From assembly GCA_028023455.1 (NCBI GenBank), contig JAQFVV010006631.1:64001-128000 (forward strand): a stretch of 64,000 bases of DNA, read 5' to 3'. This DNA comes from Epiperipatus broadwayi (lineage: Eukaryota > Onychophora > Udeonychophora > Euonychophora > Peripatidae). The translations under genes were made by a program, and so were the position numbers. This document shows, piece by piece, positions 1 through 12,242 of this stretch (positions within the stretch are counted from its first letter, which is position 1; each line of letters opens with the position of its first letter). The notes below the pieces were generated by a model. That model had not been told where the DNA came from. It made no database searches and saw nothing but the letters and a program-made list of their open reading frames with translations.

Positions 1-300
1 CTTAACATTTGCTGCCTATCAGTTAATTAAGTCTTATTTGTATTTGTATATTAGCATCTCTTCCTTTATTTTCTCTTTGTTGTTATTTTTTTTGATTTGC
101 AATAAAAAAAATAACAACAAAAGGAAAATTAAGGAAGTTAAGATAATATACAAATATAAACAAGACTTAATTAACAGACAGGCAGCAAATGTTAAGATCA
201 TGGAATTGTGGGAAGACTAGCCTTTCAAAGTGTTAGTTGACAAAGACTATGTGGATAGTCGAAAGCGCCCCTAACAGGATATCATTTTTAAAGTAATACC
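1..300. repeat. Foldback element, copy 1 (left part cut by window edge)
   Basis: Positions 1-49 and 142-197 are near-perfect inverted copies (both contain the tract around TTTGCTGCCT), with the axis near 98. The right flank (about 198-290), with the tract AAAGTGTTAGTTGACAAAGA, recurs at 56402-56430. The matching left flank must lie before the window start. The 60-aa ORF over 38-220 is only the palindrome centre and is not a gene. Related copies lie at 25236-25395 and 56276-56520. No transposase is visible, so this is a non-autonomous element of unknown superfamily. Confidence 0.75.
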
Positions 301-1286
301 TTACACATATCTAATTACTGTATTTATAAATATTCAATTATAAGATTACACACACACATATATATATATATGACGACTAAGAATATTAACAGAAAGAAGT
401 TTAAAGAAATTTCATTGAACAGGTAAATATAAGAAGATAAACATTTTTTACAAAGAGTTGGAAAATAACTCTTTTGATGAATTAATGTACAACTATATAA
501 TATGATTATAAAAGTATTGTAAAGAAAATTTGTTTTTTTTTTTTGTGAGTGTAATTGTTTGAGATAAGTTTAAATAAACATATGTTATAAATCTTTTTTT
601 TTCTGTGAATACAGTCTTAAGTTTCAACAAAACACCGATGAGCTGTAGTTAGATTTATATACGAATAAATGTTGACTATAAATAAATAATAAATTAATAT
701 TATAATATCGATTGAGTTTTGATAAATCGTATCCCTGCAAACATATTTCTTTGTACTTAAACAGTACATCATAATCAGCACCTTAATCTCATAAGCAAAA
801 ATTATATTAAAAAATAGAAAATAATGTCATATTTGTTAGCATTTCGAAAAATAATAAGTTCAGCATTGAATAAGACTTATATGCATATAAAATGTGTGTG
901 TTTGTATGTATGTTATAACAATTTCACGATAAAAATATATTCATATATCTACAATGTGTTTGTTTAAATAATATATGTGTAATCACACGCACATGTATAT
1001 AATTTAATTTTTGTACTCACCACAAATCTCCAGTTAATCAAATATATCAACTTTCATTATGTTAGTTAGATTAATGAATATATATATATATATATTTGTA
1101 TTTTATCTTAGCGACTAATGTATATATGCATATATTTAATTAATTTATTGAAGATACATTGATTATAGACAAATGAAAATAAATATTAGATTAATATTTT
1201 AATGATTTCCTATGTTAAGAAAAGTAATAATAATGAACATCAATAATGTTTAATTTGCTGATTGCAATGGCCTAATGTATTTAATT

Positions 1287-1502
<216 letters not shown>

Positions 1503-1777
1503 TATGGACTACTTTTTAAAAAGAAACATATATTACTATTAAATTGTTTTAATATTATTACTATTTTAGCTAATTACATTTTTATTTTGTTTAATATTGT
1601 TCTTAATTTTTTTATATATTTGATTTATATTTGTGCAGATAAATGTTTTTGTTTTTAGCGCTTAAAAATAGATAATAATTTTTAATGTACATATAATAAA
1701 ATTATTATTATAACTGAAATACAGGCTTATTATATACCTGTTAAATATATGAAATATATAGGGTATATGAGCACAGA

Positions 1778-2142
1778 CTTTCACACAACTCACCATTCTT
1801 TCTCATAACACTGATACACTTGAACACATATATGTCTAAAAGATAAATAATCACCAATATGAGTATTTCATGCTAAAACAGCAATCATCAGTTGATCTAG
1901 ATTATCATCTTTACACTTATGTGCAATAAGTGTTCAAATATATATTAAGATAGCCGATCTTCATACTTTAATGGACAGATTTTAAACCACTCCACACTCC
2001 AACTCTTCAACTGTCCATCCAATTGAAAATCTGATGATGGAATGCTCCAAGGCTGCCCTGAGACTGAGGTTCCTATCATACCCATGTGTTCAAGTGTATC
2101 AGTGTTATGAGATAGAGTGGAGAGTGGTGAGTTGTGTGAAAG
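1778..2142. repeat. Foldback element with hammerhead-like core inside
   Basis: The left arm 1778-1832 (TTTCACACAACTCACC...) is the inverted copy of 2082-2142 (...GGTGAGTTGTGTGAAAG). Between the arms, 1842-1905 and 1960-2040 match the repeat at 44511-44710 (shared tracts around TTTCATGCT, CATCAGTTG and TTTAATGGACAGA). A small ORF on the minus strand (1945-2166) falls in the palindrome and has no recognisable product. It is a non-autonomous repeat; the superfamily is unknown. Confidence 0.7.
1842..1905 (-). ncRNA. Hammerhead-ribozyme-like core, copy 1
   Basis: On the minus strand, CTGATGA (1885-1891) is followed by TTGCT, loop GTTTT, AGCAT and then GAAA (1866-1869). This is the conserved hammerhead arrangement of CUGANGA, stem II and GAAA, with four Watson-Crick pairs in stem II. 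Downstream, TATC (ending at 1842) supplies a UH cleavage position with a three-base pairing to the nucleotides after GAAA; this stem III is weak. The stem I strand pairing is only partial. A paralogue at 44511-44575 keeps the core and changes the loop. Function is inferred, not shown. Confidence 0.5.
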
Positions 2143-2174
2143 AATCACTTTTTTCATAAATGTCAACCTCTACA

Positions 2175-2565
2175 TTACATCACAATACTCAATTTCATAA
2201 GCTTGTAAATAAAAAAAACAATCAGCGGTGCCAATAGCTCCAACAAGTTTAAATGATAAATGCAACAAAAGGAAGCTTTTAAAAAACTCTATCTAGAAAA
2301 TATCCCCAGCCGTCAGATTGGTTTCATGCTTTGGCAATATTCAGTGAGTTGCTTTGAGTTGCTATTTTTAGATCTAGTGATTGAAATATCCTAGTGCTTC
2401 ACTGAGGATTGTGAAGGCATGAAACTGGCCTGAGGATTGAGGATATTTTCTAGATAGATATTTTTATATGCTTTCTCTTGCTGCATTTATCAATAAAACT
2501 TGTTAGAGATATTAATATGGCTCATTTTTTATTTACAAGCTTATAAAATTGAGTCATGTGATGCA
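2175..2565. repeat. Inverted pair of hammerhead-bearing repeat units (R family)
   Basis: The left part (CAATTTCATAAGCTTGTAAATA near 2191) is the reverse complement of the right part (TTTACAAGCTTATAAAATTG near 2532), so the segment folds back with an axis near 2370. Each half has a hammerhead-like core: minus strand CTGAATA (2338-2344), UGC/GCA hairpin, GAAAC (2321-2325); plus strand CTGAGGA (2402-2408), GAAAC (2421-2425). The right half begins the head-to-tail R array that continues to 6085. Confidence 0.65.
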
Positions 2566-2868
2566 TGACTTTGTTTTTTTACTATTTATCGTTTTTCTTT
2601 TAAGTCTTACATAATGTTATATTGCTAAGATTATTAATATATGGTTTGTCTGAAAGTTTCTGAGCCCCATATAGCTATTTAAGTTAAATAACTGGGTTTG
2701 AAGCCATATAGGTATTTGAAATTTTCAGGTCTCCTACTTAATAGTTAACTTTTAAATAAATGCTGGTTTTGAATCGGTGTCTTTAGATCTAGAGGTCTGA
2801 TATACTCTAGCGCCCTCACTGAGGGTTGCAAAAGCATGAAACCAGTTTGAGGATTGAATATATTTTCT
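2400..2868 (+). repeat. R-family tandem unit(s), left of the LINE insertion
   Basis: The unit running from GCATTTATCAATAAA (about 2484) to TTTTCTAGAT (2864-2873) matches 5648-6085 over its whole length, including the tract TTAATAGTTAACTTTTAAAT. Its core is CTGAGGG (2819-2825), TTGC-AAAA-GCA hairpin, GAAAC (2838-2842). Core-to-core spacing to the preceding unit is 417 bp. The array is cut at its TTCTAGAT tract by the RTE LINE. Confidence 0.7.
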
Positions 2869-5640
2869 AGATCATCACCATCATCGACCATTATAAATCC
2901 ACTGCAGGATGAAGGTCTCTCCAAGTTCAATCCATCTTTTCCTATCTTTAGCTTCTCTTCTCCACATCACCCCTGCACACTTTCTTTTTCATCCATCCAT
3001 CTCACATGTGGTCTCTTTATGGGTCTTTTACAATCTCTTGGAATCCAGTTTAAAATTTTAATTGTCCATCTATTATCATCTCTTCTAGCAATATGTCCAG
3101 CCCTACTGCACTTCAGTTTTTAAATTTTTTCAATGAGGTCAGTAACACTTGTTTGTTCTTTTACCCATACATTGCGTTTTCAATCTCTTCTTGTTGCTCC
3201 CAACATGTGTTTCTCCATACTTCTTTGAGTGGTCTGAAGTCTCTGGATTGATCTTCTATTAAGTGCCCCAGTCTCAGATCCATAAGTAAAAGCTGGCAAA
3301 ACACATTTATTAAAAACCTTCCTTTTTCTTTTAGTATCAAGTTATTTCTACCAAAAGCACTTCAACCAAGTTTAATTCTATGATCAATTTCATCCATAAT
3401 GTTTCCATCTGTATTAATAATCTGACCAAGGTATTTGTAATTGTTAACTCCTTCTAACTTATCAAAATCAATCTTTATTTTCATATTTTGAGAAAATCTA
3501 TTAAAAAATTACTTTAGTCTTTTTAACATTTATCTTTAGTCCTACTTTCCTACTTTCATCTGATAACTCCTGCAACATTTCCTGTAACTCTAAAGCATTA
3601 TTTGCAAAAACCACTACACCATCTGCAAAATCTAAATGACTTAAACAATCTCCATTTACTTTCACTCCTTTAGCTTCCCATTTTAATCCACGAAATACTT
3701 TTTGCAGCAGTCACCCTGTCTTACACCCTTTTCAAAGTTGATTTTCCTACTATAATTATGTAATCTAATTGTTGCTGTTGCATGTTTATAAATATTCTTT
3801 AAAATATGACAATATCCTAGATCTACATCTTGATGATCCAATTTTTTAATCACTGAAGAAATGTTCATAGAATCAAATTTCTTTTTATAATCTACAAATC
3901 CTAAGCATAATGACAACTCATATTCATTTGTACTTTCTATAACTTCTCTCAATACCTGGATCGATCTACTGTACTAAAACCACTTTTAAATCCAGCTTGT
4001 TCTCTTGGTTGGTGGAAATACAATGTTTTGAGACCAGTTGTAATTATCTTAGTAAACGTTTTGTATAAAACTGATAAAACACTGATAGGTCTGTAATTTC
4101 TAATATCTTCTTTATCACCTTTTTTGAATATTAATATTAATACTGCATTCTTCCAATCATCTGGTACATCTTTATCATTTAGACATTTAGTATATAACGT
4201 TGCTAAAAAAATTATATTTCTTCACCTGCTTCTTTTAATATATCAATTATAATTCCATCATTACCTGGAGCCTTCCCTTTCTTCATAAATTTAATTGCAT
4301 GTCTCACTTCCTCATTCAAAATTCTGGGCAATTCGGAAGAAATAATAGGTATAGGAGTCACTTGTTCTTTATTACTATATAATTCTTGATAGAAGTCTTC
4401 TACACATTTCATGATGTCATCTCTCTTTTTAGTAATGATGCCATCTTTTTTTTATTGCAAATATAAATTTCCTACCAAAACCAAAATGTTGTTTTACACT
4501 CTTTAGACTTTTATTCTCTTCTACAGCTTTCCTTACTAGTTCACAATTATACTTTCTTATATCATTTTCAAGCCTTTTCCGCACCATTTTTCAAAATTCG
4601 AGATATTCAATCTTTTTTAATGCATCATTGTTATATATCCTCATATTCCTTCTTTTCTTCATAAATTCTCTAGTCTCAGTAGAAATTTTATTGGTGAATT
4701 GCTGATTTTTTCTACCAGATATTTTTGTAGCAGTTTTTAAAAGTGTATCAGTTAATTTCCATTAATGTCATTCAAATCTGAATCATGTTCAAAATCTACT
4801 AATACTTGAAACATATTTGTAAGTTCTAATTTAAATTTATTAGAATGTTTCTGAAGATTAGGAATATCAACTGTAAATATTGTTTTTCTTAATAATTTTT
4901 GTCTCTCTAGTTTTGCATTAACATGTATCTTACATCTTACTAATCAATGATCACTTTCTGTGTTAAATTTATTAAGAACATTACAATCTTGAAATATGTA
5001 TTTTCTGTTAGTCAAAATATAATCCAATTCTGCTGTACCTTCATTTGGATGCTTCCATGTCCATTTCCTTTTAATATTTTTCTCAAAAAAAGAATTCATA
5101 ATATAAAGTTTTTCTTTTTCTGCAAGCTCCACAAGTCTATGTCCTTTCTCATTTCTATACCATAACCGAAATTACCTACATCATTTTTATCTTTCATTTG
5201 TTTACCAATTCTAGCATTAAAGTCTCCCATAACAATTTTAAAATGTTGTTTACTCTGATCAAAAGCCTTTTGTACATCCATATACATATCTTCTACTACT
5301 TCATCACTATGAGAACTTGTTGGGGCATAAACCTGAATTATCTGCATTTGGTATTTTATATTAAGTTGTAAAACTAATCTTGCCACTCTTTCTGGTACAC
5401 CATCAATCTCTACAATGTTATTCTTCCATTTTTTATTTAGAATGAATCCTACTCCACTTGGATTTCCAATATTTGTGCCTTTATAGTAGATTATATGTCC
5501 ACTTTTTAAATCAATTGTTTTTTCACCTTTCCTTCTAACTTAAAGAAACCGAGCAGGGCAAATTCCTAATGTCCACTCCATACATTCTTGTCATTGCAGC
5601 TATTATTACTATGTGATTATTCATATAATATACGAACATG
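2869..5640 (-). pseudogene. RTE-clade LINE, 5'-truncated and frameshifted (endonuclease plus reverse transcriptase)
   Basis: Reading the minus strand from 5640 down, the order is as in RTE elements. The apurinic-type endonuclease spans about 5570-4930, with the metal-binding tract MGDFNARIG near 5204-5230 and TWKHPNEGTAELDYIL near 5020-5070. The reverse transcriptase spans about 4410-3500, with KKGKAPGNDGI near 4265, an NYRPIS-type motif near 4090 and GFKSGF near 3990. The C-terminal arginine/tryptophan-rich tail ends near 2900. The 3' end (ATGGTCGATGATGGTGATGA on the minus strand) is the familiar short ATG/GAT-rich RTE tail. The N-terminal part of the endonuclease is missing, so the copy is 5'-truncated. 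Several stops and frame changes are visible, and the catalytic FADD box reads FADG (codons near 3620-3630). It is a dead copy. It sits inside an R-family repeat, so it is younger than that array. Confidence 0.9.
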
Positions 5641-6085
5641 GATGGGCTGCATTTATGAATAAAGCTTGTTAGAGCCATTAGAATTGCTCATTATTTTTTA
5701 TTTACAAGTTTATAAAATTGAGTCATGTGATTTATAACTTTTTTATTGACTAATTATAGTTTTGCTTTTAAGATTTAAATGATATTTATTGTTAAGGCTA
5801 TTAATATATGGTTTGGATGAAAATTTTTCATCCACATGTCACTATTTAACTTAGAAATTTGAGTTTGAAGACATATGGTTATCTGAAAACTTCAGATTTT
5901 CTACTTAATAGTTAACTTTTAAATAAATGCTGGCTTTGAGTTGGTATTTTTAGATCTAGTGTCTAAAATATCCTAGCACCTCACTGATGGTTACCAAAGC
6001 CTGAAACCAGCCCGAGGATTGAATAAAATTTCTAGATAAAATTTTTTAAATGCTTTCTCTTGCAGCATTTATCAATAAAGTCTGA
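5641..6085 (+). repeat. R-family tandem unit, right of the LINE insertion
   Basis: This resumes the R unit almost where it was broken (CTGCATTTATGAATAAAGCTTG against CTGCATTTATCAATAAAACTTG at 2482). It has its own hammerhead-like core: CTGATGG (5984-5990) then GAAAC (6003-6007). With the LINE removed, the core lies about 395 bp from the preceding core, so the array had a period of roughly 400 bp. The segment ends in TCTCTTGCAGCATTTATCAAT, the start of a further truncated unit. Confidence 0.7.
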
Positions 6086-6284
6086 TAATATTTTGAATAC
6101 AAGAAACTTTGCTTAACTTTATAAATACATTATTATATTTTATTCTACAACTGATTATAACTTGTAAATTTGCTTTATTGTTTGCATGTGATTTGAACTT
6201 TGCTATCTTGAGGAACATTTTAAGACTAATAAAAGTAGCTGTAAAATAATAATTCTAAAAGTTTAAAATGCATTTAATTTTTTT

Positions 6285-6378
6285 ATGTGTCATAGCATGG
6301 GCCCGGAAGTGTACCTGTTAACATGGGACAACTGCTTGTAAGGCGGCTGTGCTAACCACTCGACCACCTACACTTGAT
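6285..6378 (-). mobile_element. Short tRNA-derived SINE, copy 1
   Basis: On the minus strand this reads as a tRNA-like fold: A-box-like TGGTCGAGTGG, anticodon loop CTTACAA and a long variable segment. It closes with an acceptor-like pair GTGTAGG/CCCATGC (mostly paired) and then the tail TATGACACATAAAA. It shares anticodon arm, expanded variable region and tail with the copy at 6698-6790. It resembles tRNA-Gly(TCC) in the anticodon arm but reads TAC at the anticodon. The internal T loop is altered, so a working tRNA is unlikely. Confidence 0.7.
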
Positions 6379-6697
6379 TTATTTTGTTTTTGAAATGATT
6401 TTTTCAGTAATATTATTTTTTTTTTATAAACCAAATGATAGTCTGTGGAAAAATGGTATTGTCCTAGTTTAAAAATAGACAAAATGTTTATTTCAAGGTC
6501 GCCTTAATTTAAATTGCAAATATTGCATTTGCAGAAACTATTTCTCATTTTTTAAACAGTGGAAAGATTAACTTTCTGTTTGTGCATTTTATCACTAGAT
6601 AAAATGTATGCTGAAATGTACTTCAATTTAGTAGAATATTTTTCTTTCTATGAAAATATAATATACTTCATTTCATCTAAATATATATATATATTTC

Positions 6698-6790
6698 ATG
6701 TGTCATAGCATTGGCCGGGAAGTGATCCCGCTAACCCAGGGCAACTGCTTGTAAGGCGGCTGTGCTGACCACACGACCACCAATGCTTGA
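6698..6790 (-). mobile_element. Short tRNA-derived SINE, copy 2
   Basis: The tRNA-like body is 6708-6786. Acceptor halves GCATTGG and CCAATGC pair perfectly; the anticodon loop is CTTACAA with GCCGC/GCAGT around it; the T stem is close to GCGGG/CCCGG. A variable segment of about 12 nt replaces the usual 5 nt. The T loop reads ATCACTT rather than TTCGATT, which argues against a working tRNA. The tail TATGACACATGAAA follows. The whole unit is under 100 bp, unusually short for a SINE. Confidence 0.75.
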
Positions 6791-6799
6791 CCATCTAAA

Positions 6800-9700
6800 T
6801 ATTTTTACTTGCTATAAAACACAAAATGATGTTGTGATCTTTACAATATACATGTTGTTTTGTTATAAGTCTTATTGCATAGAAGGAATTAATATTGTGC
6901 TCTCTATAAACTTCATGTTGTTTGTAATAATGTTGTGTTCTTTAAACTTCGTATTGCTTTAAATAATGCAATGCTATTTTTACCTTAAATGGATTTAAAT
7001 TGTATTAGTGCTCATCTTAGTGCCTTGGATTTTGAGAACTTTCAAAATGTGATATTTAAACATTCAAAATGTTTTCATAAAATATTCTAAATTTTTATGG
7101 AATCATTACTCGAACTATGAAGAATTACATTGGAATCAGTGATCTCAGGATTAAGAAACTGTTACAATGGTAAAAAGGGCAAAGCATCATATTTTAGATA
7201 TAAATTTGTGTATTTTATTTATGCATATAGTATTAGTTGCTTATAATTTATGCATAATTTATGCTTTATGAGTATTGAGGTTCTTGAAATATCTTGTCAT
7301 TGTGGTTTAATCAAAAGTAATATGTACACTTAGTATGGAATTATATAAAATTTGATATAAATAAATGAATGAATTATTGGAGTTGATGTCTTGATTCTTT
7401 TTAAATTGCTATTTCATAATTCAAATGCCTAATAATTTTATATTAGTTATATGTTTTATTGGGTTTTCACATCATGAGTTTAATATCGTTATATAATAAA
7501 CAGTAGAATTATCAAAGCTGTTTTCATATATGGGTTTAATTTTGCTTTTGCAAGTGTAGTATGTGGTAGGTGTTATGCACCTGAATATGCTGTTTTGGCA
7601 AATTTTTGTGATGGTTTATTTTTATTACATTTACTAATATTAGTGTTTATAAATAAATCATTTTTTATAGCGCGATATTTGTAAACTGTAATGTTTAACA
7701 CAGCATTACACTGTTGCACATGCGCTTTGAAGATTTTAACTATAAATGAACGAATACTAACACTCAACCACATGATAAAGTCTTTGGAAAAGATAATCCT
7801 AATTATTTATTTTCACTTATGGACAAGTGTGTACTTTTAGATTATTAAATCATTTTGCCTATTGTATATACTGATGCATTTTGAAAATGATTGTTGAAGG
7901 TGTGTGTAATACCAACCATATTTTTATTTTGTTTTTGATATGATAAGAATAGTTGCATATTTTACTGCTGTTGATATGCATATCATGCATATTTGATGTG
8001 GAAAAGTCATGATATAATAGTGCATGTATGAACGTGTGTACAAATTTTATATTGTCTTATGAAATTATGAATCTTCTCCAAATTCAGTGTTATTTTGTTA
8101 TTGACAACATTTTTTGTTAATACATTGAATATTTTTATACTTATGTCATATTGTGAAGAAAGCTAGATTAACAAAATAACTGAGAGCTTGCTGTATTCCT
8201 AGCTGGACTTATGTAGTTACAGTTATTATTAAAGTATTGAGATAATTTCATTATTTTAATTATATTACAATTACAGTAATTTATAATTGTAATATTTTCT
8301 AGTATTAATAAAATCTATGTTTGATTTTAAAATTTTGTTTTGTATCTGTATCACAATCTGCATCAGCAGAAAATCTAAATCACACAAATGTTAAGTTTGA
8401 AATATAAGAGAACAATAATACTTAAAAGTCCTTTCCTTAAAGTTTATACTATTTAATGTTAATGTAGCATCAATGGTAAGATTTTTTTAAATTTTAGTTT
8501 GGATTGTAAGAAATTATTTTGAAAAAGAAGAATCATTTTAAATATAAGACTCTCATTACTAATTAAGATTAGAATTGTTTACTTATAAATTGTAATAGGA
8601 TATTATTAGAAGAGGGAATAATATCTGAGTTGACACTAAGATATGGATTTATTATATAATTCGAATCTGAGATATAGAGCAGTTAGATTTATTGGGAAGT
8701 TTTAATGGTAACTTGGCATAATGCGACGTTTTTAGGTTACATTTATTAGAGCAGCAGTAGAGCTGCAATTGGTAGGTTACAATGATATATATATATATAT
8801 GTGTGTCTGTGTGCGCGTGCTATTAATGTTTATATATAACTAAAAAAATCATGCGTAATATATAAATATGATTTACGATATATCAAATAAATATAAAATA
8901 CCTTACCAATTCTATTTATCTTAATATATATATATATAACCAAAACTGTCTAAAACTGTGTAAATTTTTTAAAATTTAATCTAGTATTGTATTGTTTTAT
9001 GGTTTTGTATATATATATATATATATTCAAAGAGGGAGTTAGACAATGTTGAATGGAAAAAGAAATAAAATAATGGAAAAGGAATATATTTACCAATCAA
9101 TATAGTATTTCAATAATTATTAAATTTAAACTTTGTGACCAATATCTGTTTAATTAAAAAATAGAGATTAAAACATAATTTTATAATCTATAATTAATAA
9201 ACGGATTTTCCTATCTATAAAGGCATTTTTTAAAAATTAAAGATGGCTGTTAGAAATGTTGAATTATAGTGAAAAACAATTTTTTTTATATTTTATTATT
9301 TTATTAAGTGCACATTTTATTCTGCTGTTAAAAATATTTTATTTCATAGCTAGAAATGCATATTATATATGAATAGATAAAAAAATCTGTGTGGTTTCAT
9401 AATTTATTGAAAAATATAAAAAAACAATTGCATGGAATTAAATCACCCCAGAAATAAAGAAATAAAAATTGTGATAAAAAAATATGTGTATGAAATGGCA
9501 GAAGTATATATAATGTGATCCACAGACTTTTAAAGAAGATCAATTGAAAAGCTGAAACCAACCCAATGTGAAACTGTTGATTGTAAATTTATGCTCAAAC
9601 TGCTGACATTTCAGTTGCCATACTAATTAAGAATGATATGGTTAACAATACAGAAATCTATACATATACCAGAGAAAATATCCATATGTGTGACTAAATA

Positions 9701-10140
9701 CATATATACATCTGTGGATTACTGTCTCTGAACCATGCAACTGACATGATGCTTTAAACTAAACCATTGTATCTAAATCATGCCTTATGCCCAAAACATC
9801 TCGATTGAAGAATAAACCCAAAAGTGCAACTAAATCCTATAGTTGTGGCTACATTACGAATCAACTATATAAAAATCCAAAAATCCTCAGTAAGATTTGA
9901 CAAATAGATATTTATTAAAGCATTTCTTTTATTTGCTTCCTTTATAAGTATCCAAACTGAAAATGAACTAATCAGACACTTGATAACGAAATGTTTAAGC
10001 TAAATTTAATTATTACTGCTTATAATATAAATATTTTCATTAACAAGGATCACGTTAAGTCAGAAAATAAAAAAAATGTAACAATTAAATTACTGTCTAT
10101 AATGTAATTTAATAATTTAATATTATATACTTGTATTATT
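6800..10140. other. AT-rich stretch with no supported gene
   Basis: Apart from short (AT)n runs near 8790, 8925 and 9010, I see no conserved reading frame, tRNA or clear repeat boundary. The small frames at 6762-6962 and 7573-7773 look random in composition. Confidence 0.6.
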
Positions 10141-10160
10141 CTTACTAATACTTACTACTA

Positions 10161-10200
<40 letters not shown>

Positions 10201-12229
10201 TGTAACCGGACCGCCATACAACCGTTTTATTACCTCAGTTGTAACAATTTTCTGATGAGCATGCTGTAGGAAGGAACTATCAATTGACATTCCTAATGCA
10301 GATGTTAATGGCACCTACAACAATATTTCCTGCTCATCAGAGGATGTAGTATAATAGAGACTGGGAACATCTAAACATTTATATGTTTGGTTTTCCAAAC
10401 AGCGCCATTAGAGTTCTGTCTTACTACAACCTGACTGGCCTTGGTCTAGCTATGTCAGACGTAGCTCAGAGAACATGAGATTCTCATGAACCAGTGCCAT
10501 AATTGGTGGGTGATGTGATAGATAAACAAAATAGAATTGGATAACTGGACAACCAATTTAATTTTTAGTAACAAAAAAATTTATTAGATAACAATTAATT
10601 TGCAATTTCAACAATAGTTCATTAATTCCTCTATGAGAATAAACTTGTAAACGTTCTGGTTTAGTAATAATTCATTTTGAATTCATTTAATAGTTCATTT
10701 TGAATTCACTTGAGAGGAGAAAATTATGAATATCCTAATTCAATGATAGTTCATTAATTCTTTTATGGGAAAAAGCTTGGGATTATTCTGATTTAACAAT
10801 AATTCATTCCGAGTTCATTTGATAGTTCATTTTGAATTCACTTGAGAGAAGAAAATTATGAATATCCTAATTCAATGATAGTTCATTAATTCTTTTATGG
10901 GAAAAAGTTGGGATTATTGATTAAGATAATTATTCGAATTATTTGATAGTTATTTGAATCACTTGAGAGAAGAAATTTGGTAGTAATTAAACATTTATGA
11001 TTTATATAACATTTCGTTATCTTATCATTTGATAATTAAAACATTCATACTCTAGCCAAGTATGGAAGTATATTTTTACACATAATCTTTGTGACATTAT
11101 AGTAAATTTAGAAGCAGATAAGTATTTATGATTTATAGAGTATCTTATCATTTGATAATTGAGGCATTTATATTTTAGCCAAATGTAGAAGCATATCCTC
11201 ACACATAAACTTTATTACATTACAATGAGTTTAAAAGCAGTTAAATATTTATGATTTATAGAGTATTTATCATTTGATAATTGAGGCATTTATATTTTAG
11301 CCAAATGTAGAAGCATATTCTTACACATAAACTTTATTACATTACAATGAGTTTAAAAGCAGTTAAATATTTATGATTTATAGAGTATTTATCATTTGAT
11401 AATTGAGGCATTTATATTTTAGCCAAATGTAGAAGCATATCCTCACATAAACTTTATTACGTTACAATGAGTTTAAAAGCAGTTAAATACTTATGATTTA
11501 TAGAGTATTTATCATTTGATAATTGAGGCATTTATAGTTTATACAATAATTCATTCAAGGTAAGAACCTTATAAGCAGTCAAGCATTTATAATTCGGTCA
11601 AACATAAAAATATAATAAAGATGTCTTAATATTTATTGAACAAATTCTACGCAATTAGTTCGAAAATTCACTTTGTAATATTTGATTATTATGTTTTAGT
11701 ATTTTATAAAAATTACCTTCCAGTTTTACGGTCCACTTTATTCAAACGAAGGCGGGTTATTTTATTAATGGAAAGTCATGGCACAGCGTGGAGAGAGTGA
11801 AGCTCTTAATTTATTCCAGTTTCATTATAATTTCTCTAGTAAAACTTTTTATTTTTATTTTCACGTTTTGTTAAAGCCCTCTGTGTAAGACGATAGAGAG
11901 AAAAAAAAATTTCTTCTTTCTTCAACGACGTGTCTAATTTGAATACTGCCTCAGTTTAACTCAAGTATCTTTTTCTTTCTTTTTAATGATTGGATAATTA
12001 ATTTCTTTTTTTTTTTTTTTATTGAGACAGATAAAAAAAAATAAAATAAGACGATATAACATTTTATTTAAATCCATCAATACTAAAAATCAAAAATATG
12101 ATTTTATTTTCCATTTTTAACGAATCACAACTTTATTGTGTTTCCAATTAGACTGAATCACGCTAGACATTTTTGAATGGGGGGGGGGATCTTTTCAATA
12201 TTTATATGAGGAACAGCATTCCTGTTTCA
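10201..12229 (-). repeat. 3' LTR of the LTR retrotransposon
   Basis: It differs from the other LTR by scattered substitutions (for example CGTTCTGG against CATTCTGG near 10650). A patch near 10905-10960 has decayed or been deleted in one of the tandem subrepeats. Two sets of internal tandem repeats are present: about 126 bp (10609-10976, tracts TTCATTTTGAATTCA) and about 118 bp (11008-11545, tracts CATTTGATAATTGAGGC). The ORFs at 10123-10314 and 11017-11202 are not genes. Confidence 0.93.
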
Positions 12230-12242
12230 TTACCCCTCACCA
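12230..12242 (-). other. Polypurine tract
   Basis: The minus-strand sequence GGTGAGGGGTAA lies immediately upstream of the 3' LTR start TGAAACAGG. This is where plus-strand DNA synthesis is primed in LTR elements. Confidence 0.8.

Noticed and set aside
2854-3123. 89-aa plus-strand ORF
   Set aside because: It is antisense to the C-terminal part of the RTE LINE.
6708-6786. Functional tRNA with TAC anticodon
   Set aside because: The acceptor stem is good, but the T loop lacks TTC, the variable region is far too long for the class, and a near copy with the same tail lies 400 bp away.
10251-10275. CTGATGAGCATGCTGTAGGAAGGAAC in the LTR as a hammerhead
   Set aside because: No stem II can form before a GAAA, and GAAA itself is missing.
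11017-11202. 61-aa ORF repeated almost identically at 15492-15677
   Set aside because: It lies in the 118-bp tandem subrepeats of the LTRs; its repetition reflects LTR duplication, not coding conservation.
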